Source of the DNA: Halichondria panicea
Taxonomy: Eukaryota > Porifera > Demospongiae > Suberitida > Halichondriidae
NCBI RefSeq assembly: GCF_963675165.1
Contig: NC_087381.1
Location: 3,534,001 to 3,598,000 of the forward strand
Direction: 5' to 3'
Length of the DNA stretch: 64,000 nucleotides
Part shown: piece after piece, positions 24,501-33,147 of the stretch
Layout: each line of letters starts with the position of its first letter
Position numbering within the stretch: the first letter of the stretch is position 1
The notes under the pieces: model-generated
What the model saw: only the letters and a program-made list of their open reading frames with translations
The model's database searches: none
Told to the model about the DNA's origin: nothing
Made by a program: the position numbers and the translations under genes

Positions 24501-25461
24501 GTCAACGGTCACAGGAAATAAAGTGAGTATACCAGCTGTAGAACATTGATATTTGCTATTAATTTTATTCATGTACAGGCGACAAGCTGGAACAGTCACA
24601 GCTGATGACATCATCCTAACAGACATACGGGACAATGAGCAGGGAATGGTGATGTTTACTATGCATGTTCAATTGGAAGCAGGGTTACTGATGGCTACTG
24701 ATCTTCAACAAGCTATAGAGGTAGGAACATTTCACTCAGTAATTCAGCAAAATTAATGGCTTACAAGACATTAATCTGCCATGATGCCTTTACATAATTA
24801 TGTGACTTAAATCATGGGAGTCCCCGGGTAAATATGTACATGCACTCCATAGGAAGGAAGGAATATTTATGCTGACACTGGATTCTCGGGCTTGTCCTTG
24901 GAGGTATTGGTAACAGAAGCCCCTAGAACAACCAGTTTAACAGGAGGACAGATTGCTGGGATAGCAGTAGGGTTCCTCATGCTCACAATCATATCCATCA
25001 TGATTTTTGTTGCTGTTCTGAGGTTAGTTAAAGTTATTTCCCAACTGTACAATACATACAATTATAATATAATTATACTCTACAATACTATTTGTGCATT
25101 AACTAGTACATAAATCTCTTTATTTTCCAGTTACATAAAGTATTGTCGCCACTACAAGAAGGGTGTGGACCTTACGTCAAGCTGTGTCGAGTATCAAAAT
25201 CCACTAGCCACTGTAAAAGCCGACCACTCAAAAATCCAACCAGCAACTGTTGAAAGAAATGAAGAAACTGTGATACAAGAAGAACAACTTATTGCAAAAG
25301 ACCAAGAAATCGATGGTAAGAAAAAAGTTGGATTGGAGTGCAGTTTGCTTCGAGACCAAGGGCGTATCAACCCCAATTATCGAGACGCAGGAACGGTTGA
25401 TGAAGATGAAGAGTTCCCCAACCTCTCGCAACTCACCATTGAGAGTGAGGAGAGGAACTGA
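363..25461 (+). CDS. Giant sushi/NIDO/AMOP/VWD/EGF mucin-like transmembrane protein (5' partial)
   Basis: A predicted cell-surface, mainly extracellular adhesion or mucin-type protein. Fifty-eight exons can be chained from 363 to the TGA at 25459-25461. Every junction has GT/AG borders and matching phase, giving about 4,400 codons. Most domain exons are symmetric phase 1-1, the class suited to exon shuffling. Order: CCP1-8 (363-3572), CCP9-10, NIDO1, AMOP1, VWD1, cadherin-like 1, EGF-type exons, CCP11-24, NIDO2, AMOP2, VWD2, cadherin-like 2, EGF-type exons, Thr/Pro repeat, juxtamembrane domain, TM helix, tail. NIDO-AMOP-VWD in series is the signature of mucin-4; SUSD2 has AMOP, VWD and sushi. 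No signal peptide is visible because the first exon begins mid-codon, so the 5' end is outside the window. An annotation might split it in two near 12.2 kb, but the intron phases continue and no stop or start intervenes. No mutation breaks the frame. Confidence 0.9.
4675..4973. mobile_element. MITE with ~65-bp terminal inverted repeats, TAG...CTA ends
   Basis: The element begins TAGTTGGGCGTAGCCC and ends GGGCCACGCCCAACTA. The inverted arms run about 65 bp. It is flanked on both sides by the 9-bp direct repeat GTTTACATG (4666-4674 and 4974-4982). Long arms with a 9-bp target duplication point to a Mutator-like element by family knowledge. No transposase ORF. Confidence 0.85.
4983..5061. mobile_element. 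79-bp palindromic MITE, TAGACTCG family
   Basis: An almost perfect hairpin from TAGACTCG to CAAGTCTA with the arm CTCCTTTTTCTCTGATT. It is flanked by GTTTACATG at 4974-4982 and 5062-5070. The left copy is the same one that bounds the neighbouring element. The same family makes the ends of the 764-bp element at 50135-50898. Confidence 0.88.
5163..5867 (+). other. CCP9 and CCP10 exons of the giant gene
   Basis: Exons 5163-5360 and 5673-5867 encode two sushi domains diverged from CCP1-8. CCP9 starts [15 protein letters not shown]10 starts [11 protein letters not shown] and contains [15 protein letters not shown]. The last Cys codon of CCP10 is split by the intron (T|GT) and completed in the NIDO1 exon. 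Confidence 0.92.
5423..5548. mobile_element. Intronic inverted-repeat element
   Basis: The arms begin ACCAGGAG and end CTCCTGGT, with further imperfect pairing inward (ATGGGGAG versus CTCCAT). About 126 bp, non-coding, in the intron between CCP9 and CCP10. Confidence 0.65.
6159..6580. mobile_element. Intronic MITE, GGTTGGTAGATTATGC family, copy 1
   Basis: It begins AGGGTTGATAAATTATGC and ends ACCAACCCCT. The interior shares long stretches with 10436-10795 in opposite orientation, including the ACGAGTCATAGTAT block and the TTGAAAAGAATAATAG block. No ORF. Confidence 0.8.
7419..7531 (+). pseudogene. Captured xanthine dehydrogenase 2Fe-2S exon fragment
   Basis: After an acceptor-like CTAACAG the reading is [18 protein letters not shown], then VTNAAVNAF, ending at TAA 7529-7531. 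This matches the N-terminal 2Fe-2S signature of xanthine dehydrogenase/aldehyde oxidase. In that family the motif is [10 protein letters not shown]; here the first ligand Cys is Tyr. It lies in the NIDO1 intron 6993-7637, has no donor and is stopped, so it is not expected to be functional. It was probably carried in by a mobile element or recombination. Confidence 0.72.
8684..9844 (+). other. VWD1 domain and post-VWD segment of the giant gene
   Basis: Exons 8684-8892, 9036-9408 and 9557-9844. The VWD opening is [11 protein letters not shown]...[10 protein letters not shown], diverged from the usual GDPHI..DG..Y.FNG.GEY. Near the end, [20 protein letters not shown] replaces the usual GNWNGN.TDD. 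The post-VWD part has W[13 protein letters not shown] and [15 protein letters not shown], the pattern also seen after VWD in mucin-4-type proteins. More diverged than VWD2. Confidence 0.88.
9952..10308 (+). other. Cadherin-like segment 1 with Cys-rich end
   Basis: One phase 1-1 exon of 119 codons. It opens [10 protein letters not shown] and contains [19 protein letters not shown] and [11 protein letters not shown], a pattern of Ig/cadherin-like beta domains. It ends with Cys-rich [13 protein letters not shown]. It is the clear counterpart of exon 20816-21181. I cannot assign it to a named family with certainty. Confidence 0.75.
10436..10795. mobile_element. Intronic MITE, GGTTGGTAGATTATGC family, copy 2 (inverted)
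   Basis: It begins AGGGGTTGGTAGATTATGC and ends GCATAATCTACCAACCTCT, which are clear terminal inverted repeats. The interior is an inverted copy of 6159-6580. It lies in the intron before the EGF-type exon 10852. Confidence 0.85.
10852..12138 (+). other. EGF-type exons, first series
   Basis: Exons 10852-11034 (alternative donor at 11007), 11069-11191, 11326-11445, 11638-11754, 11829-11951 and 12004-12138, all phase 1-1. Four begin with the calcium-binding signature D(I/V)DEC. The exon at 11638 ([14 protein letters not shown]) lacks it. The first, [14 protein letters not shown], contains a 92-bp stretch identical to exon 21374-21529. The intron between the last two exons is only 52 bp. Confidence 0.9.
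13163..13365. mobile_element. Intronic MITE, TACCGTATAGCGGGTA family
   Basis: It begins TACCGTATAGCGGGTACTTTT and ends AACCCGCTTTATACTGTA. Related elements lie at 19229-19420, 27768 onward, 41701-41888 and 45711-45886. Confidence 0.8.
14575..14783. mobile_element. Intronic MITE, CCTTAAGGTGACATATTTTC family
   Basis: Its ends are TACCTTAAGGTGACATATTT and its complement, each containing the palindrome CCTTAAGG. TA at both ends fits a Tc1/mariner-type target. A second copy is at 33892-34091. It sits in the intron between CCP16 and CCP17. Confidence 0.85.
17582..19210 (+). other. NIDO2 and AMOP2 domains of the giant gene
   Basis: Exons 17582-17721, 17866-18180, 18270-18859 and 19002-19210 have the same phases as unit 1 (1-0, 0-0, 0-2, 2-1). 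NIDO2 shows [34 protein letters not shown] and [15 protein letters not shown]2 has [21 protein letters not shown] and [14 protein letters not shown]. The identical exon boundaries and phases are the strongest evidence that units 1 and 2 arose by duplication. Confidence 0.92.
19229..19420. mobile_element. Intronic MITE, TACCGTATAGCGGGTA family
   Basis: It begins TACCGTATAGTGGGTATAAT and ends ATTACCTGCTATGCGATAGTG. It lies between AMOP2 and VWD2. It is closest to 41701-41888: both share the GTGGGCAA.(T/C)TGACCTC and TTTACTC(A/C)CGAAAATCAC blocks. Confidence 0.75.
19613..20758 (+). other. VWD2 domain and post-VWD segment
   Basis: Exons 19613-19815, 19936-20284 and 20513-20758. Canonical VWD motifs: [20 protein letters not shown] and [20 protein letters not shown] place the donor at 20285 (GCTT|gtgaga), because the next exon then reads W[14 protein letters not shown], matching unit 1. 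[16 protein letters not shown] follows. Confidence 0.92.
20816..21181 (+). other. Cadherin-like segment 2
   Basis: One phase 1-1 exon. It opens NNPPRIAGP, contains [15 protein letters not shown] and a Thr/Asn-rich strand pattern, and ends with [14 protein letters not shown]. It is the counterpart of 9952-10308. Confidence 0.75.
21374..23054 (+). other. EGF-type exons, second series
   Basis: Exons 21374-21529, 21776-21895, 21948-22070, 22220-22345, 22629-22745 and 22914-23054, all phase 1-1. DLDEC, DIDEC, DTDEC and DINEC mark calcium-binding EGF domains. The 22220 exon lacks the motif, and a second in-frame acceptor six bases downstream (22226) could give a variant two codons shorter. The 21896-21947 intron is 52 bp. 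Confidence 0.9.
23158..24296 (+). repeat. Mucin-like Thr/Pro tandem-repeat exon
   Basis: A single 1,139-bp exon (phase 1 to 0). From about 23300 to 24100 a 36-bp unit encoding [12 protein letters not shown] repeats about 22 times with few substitutions. Thr-rich repeats with Pro are typical O-glycosylation stalks of mucins. The flanks are Thr/Ser-rich non-repeat sequence. The low divergence suggests a variable-number repeat. The antisense frames are open only because the period is a multiple of three. Confidence 0.93.
24419..25461 (+). other. Juxtamembrane domain, TM helix and cytoplasmic tail
   Basis: Exons 24419-24522, 24579-24720, 24853-25022 and 25131-25461. The first three encode a roughly 110-residue globular stretch ([45 protein letters not shown]). 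It sits where SEA domains occur in mucins, but I see no GSVVV-type cleavage site. About 24951-25018 encodes a hydrophobic helix ([20 protein letters not shown]). The tail is about 110 residues, acidic at the end. It contains EYQNP, a YxN motif that could bind SH2 domains if phosphorylated. TGA at 25459-25461. No clear AATAAA just downstream. Confidence 0.88.
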
Positions 25462-26340
25462 AAAATATACTGCTGAAATCACTAATAGACATCCTACAGA
25501 AGTTAGTTAACAATAATATTATTTTTAAGTTAGGACACTGCATCATAATAACTGTGTTTAAAGTTTTATTCTTGCTAGACTAAACTGCTATAATCATTAT
25601 AATACCAATAATATAGTTGTGCGTATACACAATAGATCATGTAAAGCTATTGGTGGTATAATATGGTTTCCTGGCATTGAAACGCGATTATTAGAATTAA
25701 CCCATGCATGCACAAACATTTCTGCTGAAGGTTCTTGAGCCAAAATTAATAGCAAAAAATTTATGTCCCGCTATACGGCCTTATAAATGATTGTAGAGCA
25801 ACACACACACTACCGTATACCCACGGATTTTACAATCCACGGTATACCTCGCTTGCGCAATGCGTACCGATGTCATAGGCACGAGTGACTCCCCCAAATA
25901 ATGACTCCCGGTCACTCCTACACTGTAAAAAATGATTGAAAAAAAGTGCGGTGGACACACTAAAACCGTCGCATATAGCACGCTTTTTTGACCTTTTTCA
26001 ATCATTTTTTATAGTGTACCTAGTCACCAGTGACCCCCGGTCACTCACGCCTAGGAATAAATGACTCCCCCGATCACTGACTCCTAGTCACGAATGACTC
26101 CCCCAAATTTAAAACTTTGACAGCGGAGGTCGAGGGCTACTAAGTATACATCCTCAAAAGACTGCATCATGCAGTGACTATATACTATAATTATACAGAT
26201 TCAAGTTCAAGACTGTTATCTGTGAGAGGACTGTTATCTGTGAGAGGCCTGTTAGCCTGTCTACAAGTGATATAGCTTTTTTTGTCTATAATTATATAGC
26301 TGATGTTCCTTAGCTATCGTTACTTCACTTAGTCAAACGT
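25462..26340. other. Intergenic, low-complexity and tandem repeats
   Basis: No gene seen. From about 25880 to 26105 a short unit with GACTCCCCC(A/G) and GTCACT repeats imperfectly. Within it sits the element 25919-26018. Confidence 0.6.
25919..26018. mobile_element. 100-bp mariner-type MITE
   Basis: It begins TACACTGTAAAAAATGATTG and ends CAATCATTTTTTATAGTGTA, with about 27-bp inverted arms and TA at both ends. Inserted in the GACTCCCCC tandem tract. Confidence 0.82.
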
Positions 26341-27900
26341 AACTGGCAAGTATGTGATCCAAAAACTCCACTGAGGCACTGCCATGGCATCAGCACACGC
26401 GGTGCTTTTATATACCCATACATGCAGCACAGGTAATTTTATGGTCTCTAAAGTTGAACTGGACAAGGTTGGCTCATCTGTTGAGACAAGCATATGTCCA
26501 TGCAAATCTTGTCAACAGTCTGTATGCAAGTATATACCAACATTGAATTCATGCATGCATATGCATGTATAATCATAACACCATTATTTTATATACAACG
26601 ATTGCATCATTACCGTATATATATGGCACTCTTTGATTGAGATGCTCAGCTGAAACACTACTTTTAATAAACCGTTTTGATATTCGACTGGAGCTGCATG
26701 AGAAGGGAATGCTGAACAAGTTCAAATGGCAAAGAAATCGTCCCAGGCATACAATCAGTATTATGTATTATAAAAAGAGTGCTGCTATATTTTGTACACA
26801 GGTCCTATAATTATATACACGAGTATCAATTCGTGCAGAATCGTGCTACCATCATCTGTTTGACTGATTCAATATGCGGATAACAAAGACTCCCTAGGGC
26901 CCCTATACCCCCTCCCCCCATCCAAGCAAAACATACAGTCATGAACAAAGGAATTACTAATTAGTATGCTAGGAATCATGCAAGCAGTGCAATCCATATA
27001 ATACATGTACATATACTGGTTAGAAACATGCAAGCATGCTAGCTGTTATTCAGCTACAATATATGTAGGGTTTTGTTTTTCACTATTAATATGCATGGTG
27101 GCATGGGCGCAGTCATGCATCGCAGATTGAATTACACAACATTCAGTTTATGAACATTCACACATCACAATAATTAAAAACAGTGTTTAATCACGTTAAT
27201 GAACAAGTGATGAAAACCACTGCCCCAGTCTTGCTCCGAAGCCAATGATGGATTTGCCTGCAGCCACTGTCTCCTTTACAGGCTGTGTGACAGCCATTTT
27301 GAACTCTTCTCCGGCTAGCTCGGACCTCACCCTCTCAATGTTCACTTTATTAGTAGGTTTAGTCCTTGTCTTGGTTTCAGCTTGTGATTTGTCAGTGATA
27401 ACAACTGAATTATAGAAAAAACAAATTAAATTTGTTACCAAAATGTATAAATAATACTTACAGAAATTTCCTTTGAATTTGAGGCTTTTCATATCCATGC
27501 AGCCCTTGATTCTTCAAAAACACTTCTGTTTTCACAGAAACTGATTGGTCTCCCCGTGTTTTCTACCAATTATCCTTGCTATGACCATCTTGCATTTTTT
27601 AGTAAGATTTTTAGAGAAGATTGTTTGGAAAAAATCTTTGGCAAAGAAACTCCAATAGTCCTCAGTACTCAATCGGGAGATAAGAATCTCGATGTCTTTT
27701 ACAGCTTGGGATAATTTCTATGGCACAAAGAATAATATGCGAGTGATATTAGGTGTATAATTGTAGGTACCATATAGCGGGTAATTTTTTTTGATGCAGA
27801 TTTTTGTACGAACGACCCATTAATTTTTCATTTTCGTACAGCTAAGATAGTCGAATCGAATCTATTGAAGTAGAATAATATTGATTTTCGTATGATAATA
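26340..27900. repeat. Segmental duplication, copy 1
   Basis: Shares long matching stretches in the same orientation with about 44440-45886: the CCTCCAC(C/T)GAGGCA block, GGTTGGCTCATCTGTTGAGAC, the AAAGAGTGCTGCTATA block, the two 3' exons of an unknown gene, and the TATAGCGGGTAATTTT MITE at the right end. Boundaries are approximate. Confidence 0.8.
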
Positions 27901-27999
27901 AACTGCTCAAGACAGTTAATGGCCACTGCAAAGAAAACGAAGAGAGAGCTCACAAGACTCACTGTATTGGAGATAAAAGACTATTCTAGCTAGCAGCTT

Positions 28000-29580
28000 C
28001 CCTTCTGACCACAGTAATATCATAATACATGTATAAAAGTGTCTTCGTTAATGATTTCATAATAAATTAATGACATCCATTAATCCGGAAATTTCATGTA
28101 TTCAGATGGGGTTTGGTCCGGCTCTATCCGGATTAGCGAGGTTCTACTGTATTGTCAAAATTGTTAAATCCCAGGGGGGAAAGCTAGGCCCAGGGGGGGG
28201 GGGGCGAAAAAACCCCCTCAATGCAGCCCTGCATACCACATATGGCTTGTGCATGATTATAGAGCTATGAATAATATCTGCCATGAATATCATTACTAGT
28301 AATTATTATTATGCCTCGGTGCGCATGCGCAAGCGAGGTATACAGTAGTGTGTTTGTGTGTCTGTGTAGACCACTACAGCTGCTCAAGGATCAATCAAGT
28401 GCAAGTAAGAGTTTCTATAGGCTTCTAGTCATGTTTACTTGGATTTTAATTCGTGGATTTGCAAAATAATGCTTTGTTCTCGAGTTATGCCTAGTTTTGC
28501 TTACTTGGAATGCTATTGCAGCCTTTTCAGAAGAGTCCGTAGCAAAACTTGTTCACCGAGTGTTACTACTCTACTTAGTAGTTAGCTCTGCACTAGAACG
28601 CTAGCTGCAAGAGTGAGCAGAGAGCTGCAAGGCTCTGCTGACTTGCAGCCATTAATTTTTAGACTTGAACTTTTGGCATTGATCGTTTTTAACAACAATC
28701 ATGGTCGATCATTACCCACTATTTGGTTGATTGCATCATAGATTGAAGAGAGAGGGATAGGAAACGGAGTGGTGCACGTGATGATTTTACATTGAATCTG
28801 CAGTGGAGCCTCGAAAATTATCCGCGCTACGCCCTATGAACGAGGCTATTAAGCACACTTTTGCCGGGTAACTCCCAAAGCTGTGTTTCCTCGAGACATA
28901 ATCTCTTTCAGCAACTTAAAACACGCCTAGTCCATGAGCCACGTGTAGTACTTGCTAATGACTGACCACACCCAGTAAAAAGAGACTTTCCAATAAAGTT
29001 ATATGTTCCCAAGGCTGTTTTAGAGCTATTGGAACATGTAACGTGTAAGCGTGCTGGTTATGACTACTACAATAGGTATAGACCTTGAAATATAAGTGAG
29101 TTGCACGGACTAAGCACAGTTACTTGTAGTTTATTATGCACTGAGTGTAGAAATAGATATTGTTGTGATGGCCTCGATTAAACCGCACCGTAGCGCGAAT
29201 GTTACTCGAGATACAAACCGTTTCCTATCCCTCTAACTCTTCAATCTATGATTGCATGCAGCAAAATTCATCATGATAATTATAATCAATGTGTGTATAA
29301 AAGCTAGCTATTAGTAGTTTTGTGTTATGTAGCTTTGGTACCTCCACTGAGGCATCAGCACCCGTGGTGCTTTCATTATGACTTGGCATTAACTGCCTTT
29401 TCGTGGTAAAACATTTCGTTTGCTTCATTACGAGCACTATACTGCATACGTTGCAATAAACCACGCCTAGGTTTTAATGCGGAATATTTTTATCGAGGTT
29501 GGCTTGCTCACGAAAATTACCCGCTATACAGTCATGTATAATTTTACAGTAGTAGTATAAACTACAACTAGTGCAACCAT
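28000..29580. other. Transposon-rich DNA
   Basis: Contains a pogo-like right end near 28080-28150 (TCCGGATTAGCGAGGTTCTAC), G-rich hAT-like debris at 28170-28240, and an inverted copy of the GAGGCATAAT repeat family (28310-28480). An inverted pair at about 28735-28776 and 29214-29256 shares TCATAGATTGAAGAG. No supported exon. Confidence 0.6.
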
Positions 29581-29584
29581 AGTA

Positions 29585-29883
29585 CAGTAGAACCTCGATT
29601 ATCCGGACACCTTGGTTCCAGAAGCAGGCCGGATAAGTGAATATGCCGGATAATCGAATAGATAAACCACGCCTTGATCCACCCACTTTATTGATAAACA
29701 GCAGTACCACATGGTTGTCTGCGCATGCGCAGAAGATAAGCAGGCATGTCTCCATGGTAACAGCTGCAACGCGCATGCGCGTTTTAGGGACACGCCCATT
29801 TTCTGATCTGATAACAAGAAAACTGCCAAGCCGGATAATCGAGGTTCCGGATAATGGAGGGCCGGATAATCGAGGTTCTACTG
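29585..29883. mobile_element. 299-bp pogo/Tigger-like MITE, copy 1
   Basis: Bounded by TA, with ends CAGTAGAACCTCGATTATCC and its complement. The interior includes two GCGCATGCGC-type palindromes. An inverted copy of about the same length is at 57940-58239. The CAGT...ACTG ends with a TA target fit the pogo branch of Tc1/mariner. Confidence 0.88.
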
Positions 29884-30331
29884 TACAAATAATTACCTTT
29901 CTTGAGATCTCCTGATAGACTCTGCCCCCTTCCATTACCTTATACGTCATTACAGGAGCAGAAAAATCAGTTCGACTGGTTTGCACGGCTATAGAATCAA
30001 AGATTTTACAGTCTGCATTCCTCAAAGCAAGTGTTCAAAGGGAGTTATGACTTACATCAGGATGTTCCAAGAGACTACAGATTTGATCAGTTGTTAGATC
30101 AAAGATTTCAACTCCATGTATTCTGTTGAAAACTCCAGATACTTGGGTGCCTGCAGAGACAATCATTTACTTGATATGTCGTTTACATTATTGGCTACTT
30201 ACCAAGGATACCCACTTTGTAAGCTCTTTCCATATTTTTGTTTTTCTGCTGAGGAGTTGTAGATCTACATGTAAGAGTTCTTGGACCGGTGTAGAAGCGA
30301 TATGGGGCTCCCCCCGTTTTCGGGGCCTCCC

Positions 30332-31345
30332 CCGGTGTCATAAAATTTTAGGCCCCCCATGAGATTGGGCCCCCCAGGCCTAGAATTTTAACATTTTAGG
30401 CCCCCTCTTAAAATTTTAGGCCCCCCATTAACAGCGCAACAGCGGTAACATTATGTGACAGTGCATTCTCAAAATACACCAATGCAGTCTTCTATGGTCT
30501 TCACAGTCTATGCAGTGCCAGTTACTGAATGCAGCTCTCCTCACACACACACACATTTCATGCATGTACAGTAGTATACCACTGGTCTCACAGCCATCAC
30601 ACTGCACCATGTCGAATCAGGCCTCATGCAGCACGAAGCACATAGGTGCCAACTGTCCTGAATTGGTCAGGACTGTCCAAGATTACCCTTGTCCCGAAAG
30701 GAAACTGCTATATTGTGATTCCACCATGATACAACAGTTTCTCTCTTGACTTCTATCTGTGATTCCACATTACTTGAGAGCTGAGCCAGTGATGCTATTG
30801 GAGCATCCCCACAACAATTTACATCTTCTATGTATAGGAAAACATAGAGGAAGATATGAATTGTTGTCTTTGCACTGAAATTGTGTGTTTTATACTTTTT
30901 TGTCCTGAAATTTGGCTGAGAAAGTAAGCACAAAGTTGCAAATATGGCGATAGCTATGCAACAACATCAATTGTCTTACAGGCAGATCCAACATTGCAGA
31001 GCTGCATCAAAGCATTTAACTCTTATAGGTAAAGCATGAGTAACTTGAAAGGTAAATCTTCCTTCACTTTGAATTCCATGATAGAATAATAATGCAAACG
31101 TTTTTGCTACTTTGATACAGAGTCTTTGCATGCATGCAGTCTCTTTGATGCTTTGTCAACTAATTAATAGAGCTAACCTTACCATATTATTATATCTCTT
31201 TGACTTCGTTCTATCGTGCAGAAAAGGATAGCAGAAGAGGGGGCCTAGAATGTTAACAGTTTGGACCCCCTGGGGGGCCTAAACTGTTAACATTCTAGGC
31301 CCGGGGGGCCTAAACATGGGGGGGCCCAAAATTTTATGACACCGG
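30332..31345. repeat. 1-kb segment bounded by G/C-rich inverted repeats
   Basis: The left end CCGGTGTCATAAAATTTTAG faces the right end AAAATTTTATGACACCGG. Both sides then carry blocks of GGCCTAAAATTTTA and GGCCCCCC in several orientations. Probably a composite of related non-autonomous elements. Confidence 0.65.
30530..30655 (-). pseudogene. PHD-finger-like remnant
   Basis: On the minus strand a short frame reads MVQCDGC, then HEMC, then SNWHCIDC. These match the second half of a PHD zinc finger (C-x2-C, H-x2-C, W-x-C-x2-C). A stop lies just upstream in the same frame and there is an insertion between CDGC and HEMC. It may be a transposon fragment; compare the intact PHD at 49 kb. Confidence 0.4.
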
Positions 31346-31449
31346 CCCTAAAACGCTAGCGATTTGGGGTGTTAGGGGGGGGGCCTATTGCGCTAGTGAT
31401 ATAGGCCCCCCATAGTGATTTAGGGCCCCCCTCGAGATAGCAACGCAAT

Positions 31450-31930
31450 GTTCTACCATGTAGTCTACCAGGAGAGAAAGGTGCCTCATCGTGCAACCTC
31501 TGAAGGTGGCTTTCAGTTCTACCTATGACCACGGTTTCAGAGATGCACCCTGTATTTGTTATGGCTGGCCGCTGCCATCAACCCCAACTAAGTGCAACTG
31601 TGGCTCAGCCTTCTCAGCAAACCATGCATGCGCAATGATTTTTACCAAAGGGTGACTTCCCAACTAGAAGGCATAACGAGCTACGTGACCTGACTGCTTC
31701 ACTTCTCACTAAAGTCTGCCACAATGTTGCCACAGAACATGAGAACCCCGACTACAACCACTAAGCGAGAATCTTTATCCCACCGCTCAGCCATTTAACC
31801 ACTGACAATGCCCGCTTAGACATCCGTGCAAGAGGTTCTGGTTTGCTGTTCAAAACACATATTTTGATGTACCCGAATGCACCCAGCAACAGCTCCAGAA
31901 CCATCAAAGCTGCCTACAAGAAACATGAGG
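31450..31930 (+). pseudogene. Non-LTR retrotransposon ORF fragment
   Basis: In shifting plus-strand frames I read RHNELRDLTASLLTKVCHNV, NARLDIRARG and NAPSNSSRTIKAAYKKHE. This string of motifs (RHNE.RD, ARLDI, AP.N...YKKHE) is one I associate with the C-terminal region of invertebrate non-LTR reverse-transcriptase polyproteins. Stops (for example after CNL and NH) and at least one frameshift show it is dead. Assignment from memory of the motif only. Confidence 0.55.
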
Positions 31931-32057
31931 TACAAGAAACATAACATAATAGTATATATCTACATATTAATTGACTGTGCCTGATCACAAAATTAATGTC
32001 AGGACAATTATAATTATACATGCCATACATGCCATACACGTGGCTGACAGAAGTTAC

Positions 32058-33147
32058 CTTTTGACTCTTAGGTACAGACTGATTAGACTTTCGTCTCTTA
32101 GGTGGTGGTGGACAGTCTAAGGGGACATCAATTGGTTGCAAATGGGTCACCACAGGTCCATGTGTAAGGCTCACGTCTGGTATTGAGCAAAGTGGCATCT
32201 TTTGCTGCTCTTTGCCCATCACAGAACTTTGTGGCAAGTCTGGAATATACTTAGTGAGATGATAATTATACCCACACGCAGTTTTAGTATACACGCATGT
32301 ATAATAGTTTTACCATATATACCTTGAGGGTGTTGTTTTCTCATATCGTAGATCCATTGACATAGTTCATTGACTTGACCACAAGTGCAGGTTAGGTATG
32401 TTTTACCATACTTTTTTGTCAGGAAAGTACCAGACTGGGGGTGTTGACGGATGTAGAAATGTAACAGGCTGTTCATTTCTAAGTAGCTGATGTCAGTGTT
32501 TTCTGCTTTTTTGAAGTCGTCAAACTGATTGTGAAGGAGTGAATTGACGACCACGAAGTCAAATGCTTCAACTAAGTCTGGTTGATGGGTGTATGCTCTG
32601 TAAGCTAGCCACAGTGCCACATCAGTATCTTTGCTCAAGCCATACTTGTGCTTGTTTTGAAAGAGGTACGATAACTGCAATGGAGAATTGTCAGTAATCT
32701 ATATAATTATATACTACATGAAATTTAAGTGTTAAAAATGTACAATACAATACACTTAATATAGCAGTGAACTTACATTAAAATCATCATCCTCCTCACT
32801 TCTGTACAGATGTGTAGAACCTCCTGTTCTGTACAGTCTCAAAAGGCTTGGATCAAACAGACATTCCATCAGAATAGGATCATCAAACCCACTGGAAACG
32901 TATTCTGAAGAGAGGCCAGGCGTATTATCCGGGAGTGTGGAATTATTGGAAATCTTTGCAAGAGAATGGCTACTACTTTGCATACGAGTATGAGCATAGA
33001 TAGTAGAGGGGAGGGATTGGAAACATCTCAGGTGACCAATGTATTGCCCTAGAGAATTCTGACACCATGCGTGTTGCATTCCGCAAGTATTGATTGCGAT
33101 TGATTGCGAGCCAGATGCAAAGACAAAAGAGAAGAAAGTGAAGAAAA
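32058..33147 (-). CDS. Hypothetical protein, three exons (partial both ends)
   Basis: Unrecognised. The exons 32777-33147, 32323-32674 and 32058-32239 join in consistent phases (0, then 1) with GT/AG borders, giving about 301 codons. Middle exon: LSYLFQNKHKYGLS, DTDVALWLAYRAYTHQPD, YLEMNSLLHFYIRQHP and LTCTCGQVNELCQWIYD, with a CTC..C Cys group. The third exon ends with basic CPPPPKRRKSNQS, perhaps a nuclear signal. No ATG fits exon 1 well; it probably begins at an acceptor (CTTACTGCAG), so 5' exons are missing. Downstream no stop exon is clear, and the region runs into the retrotransposon remnant. The basic Lys/Arg end followed by an intron resembles the 49.9-kb element gene, a weak hint that both come from mobile elements. 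Confidence 0.55.

Larger units (their letters stand above)
27196..30233 (-). pseudogene. Unknown multi-exon gene, frame-damaged
   Basis: Unrecognised family. Exon 1 (30203-30233) starts MERAYKVGIL and joins in phase to exon 2 (30056-30150), which reads GTQVSGVFNRIHGVEIFDL. Exon 3 (29897 to about 30020) reads NADCKIFDSIAVQTS and ends EISRK. Exon 4 (27462-27717) reads KLSQAVKDIEILISRLST. Exon 5 (27196-27404) ends GFGARLGQWFSSLVH. Problems: exon 2 ends in phase 0 but exon 3 opens only in another phase, across an implied 35-bp intron, too short for this genome. Exon 4 lacks four bases relative to the copy at 45.5 kb and reaches a stop, then has a four-base insertion. Exons 3 and 4 are 2.2 kb apart with a pogo-type MITE and other repeats near. 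I call it a pseudogene, with the alternative that I missed an exon. Confidence 0.6.

Noticed and set aside
29599-29915. Frames on both strands across the pogo-like MITE, seen again at 58 kb
   Set aside because: They lie wholly inside a short non-autonomous element and repeat only because the element repeats.
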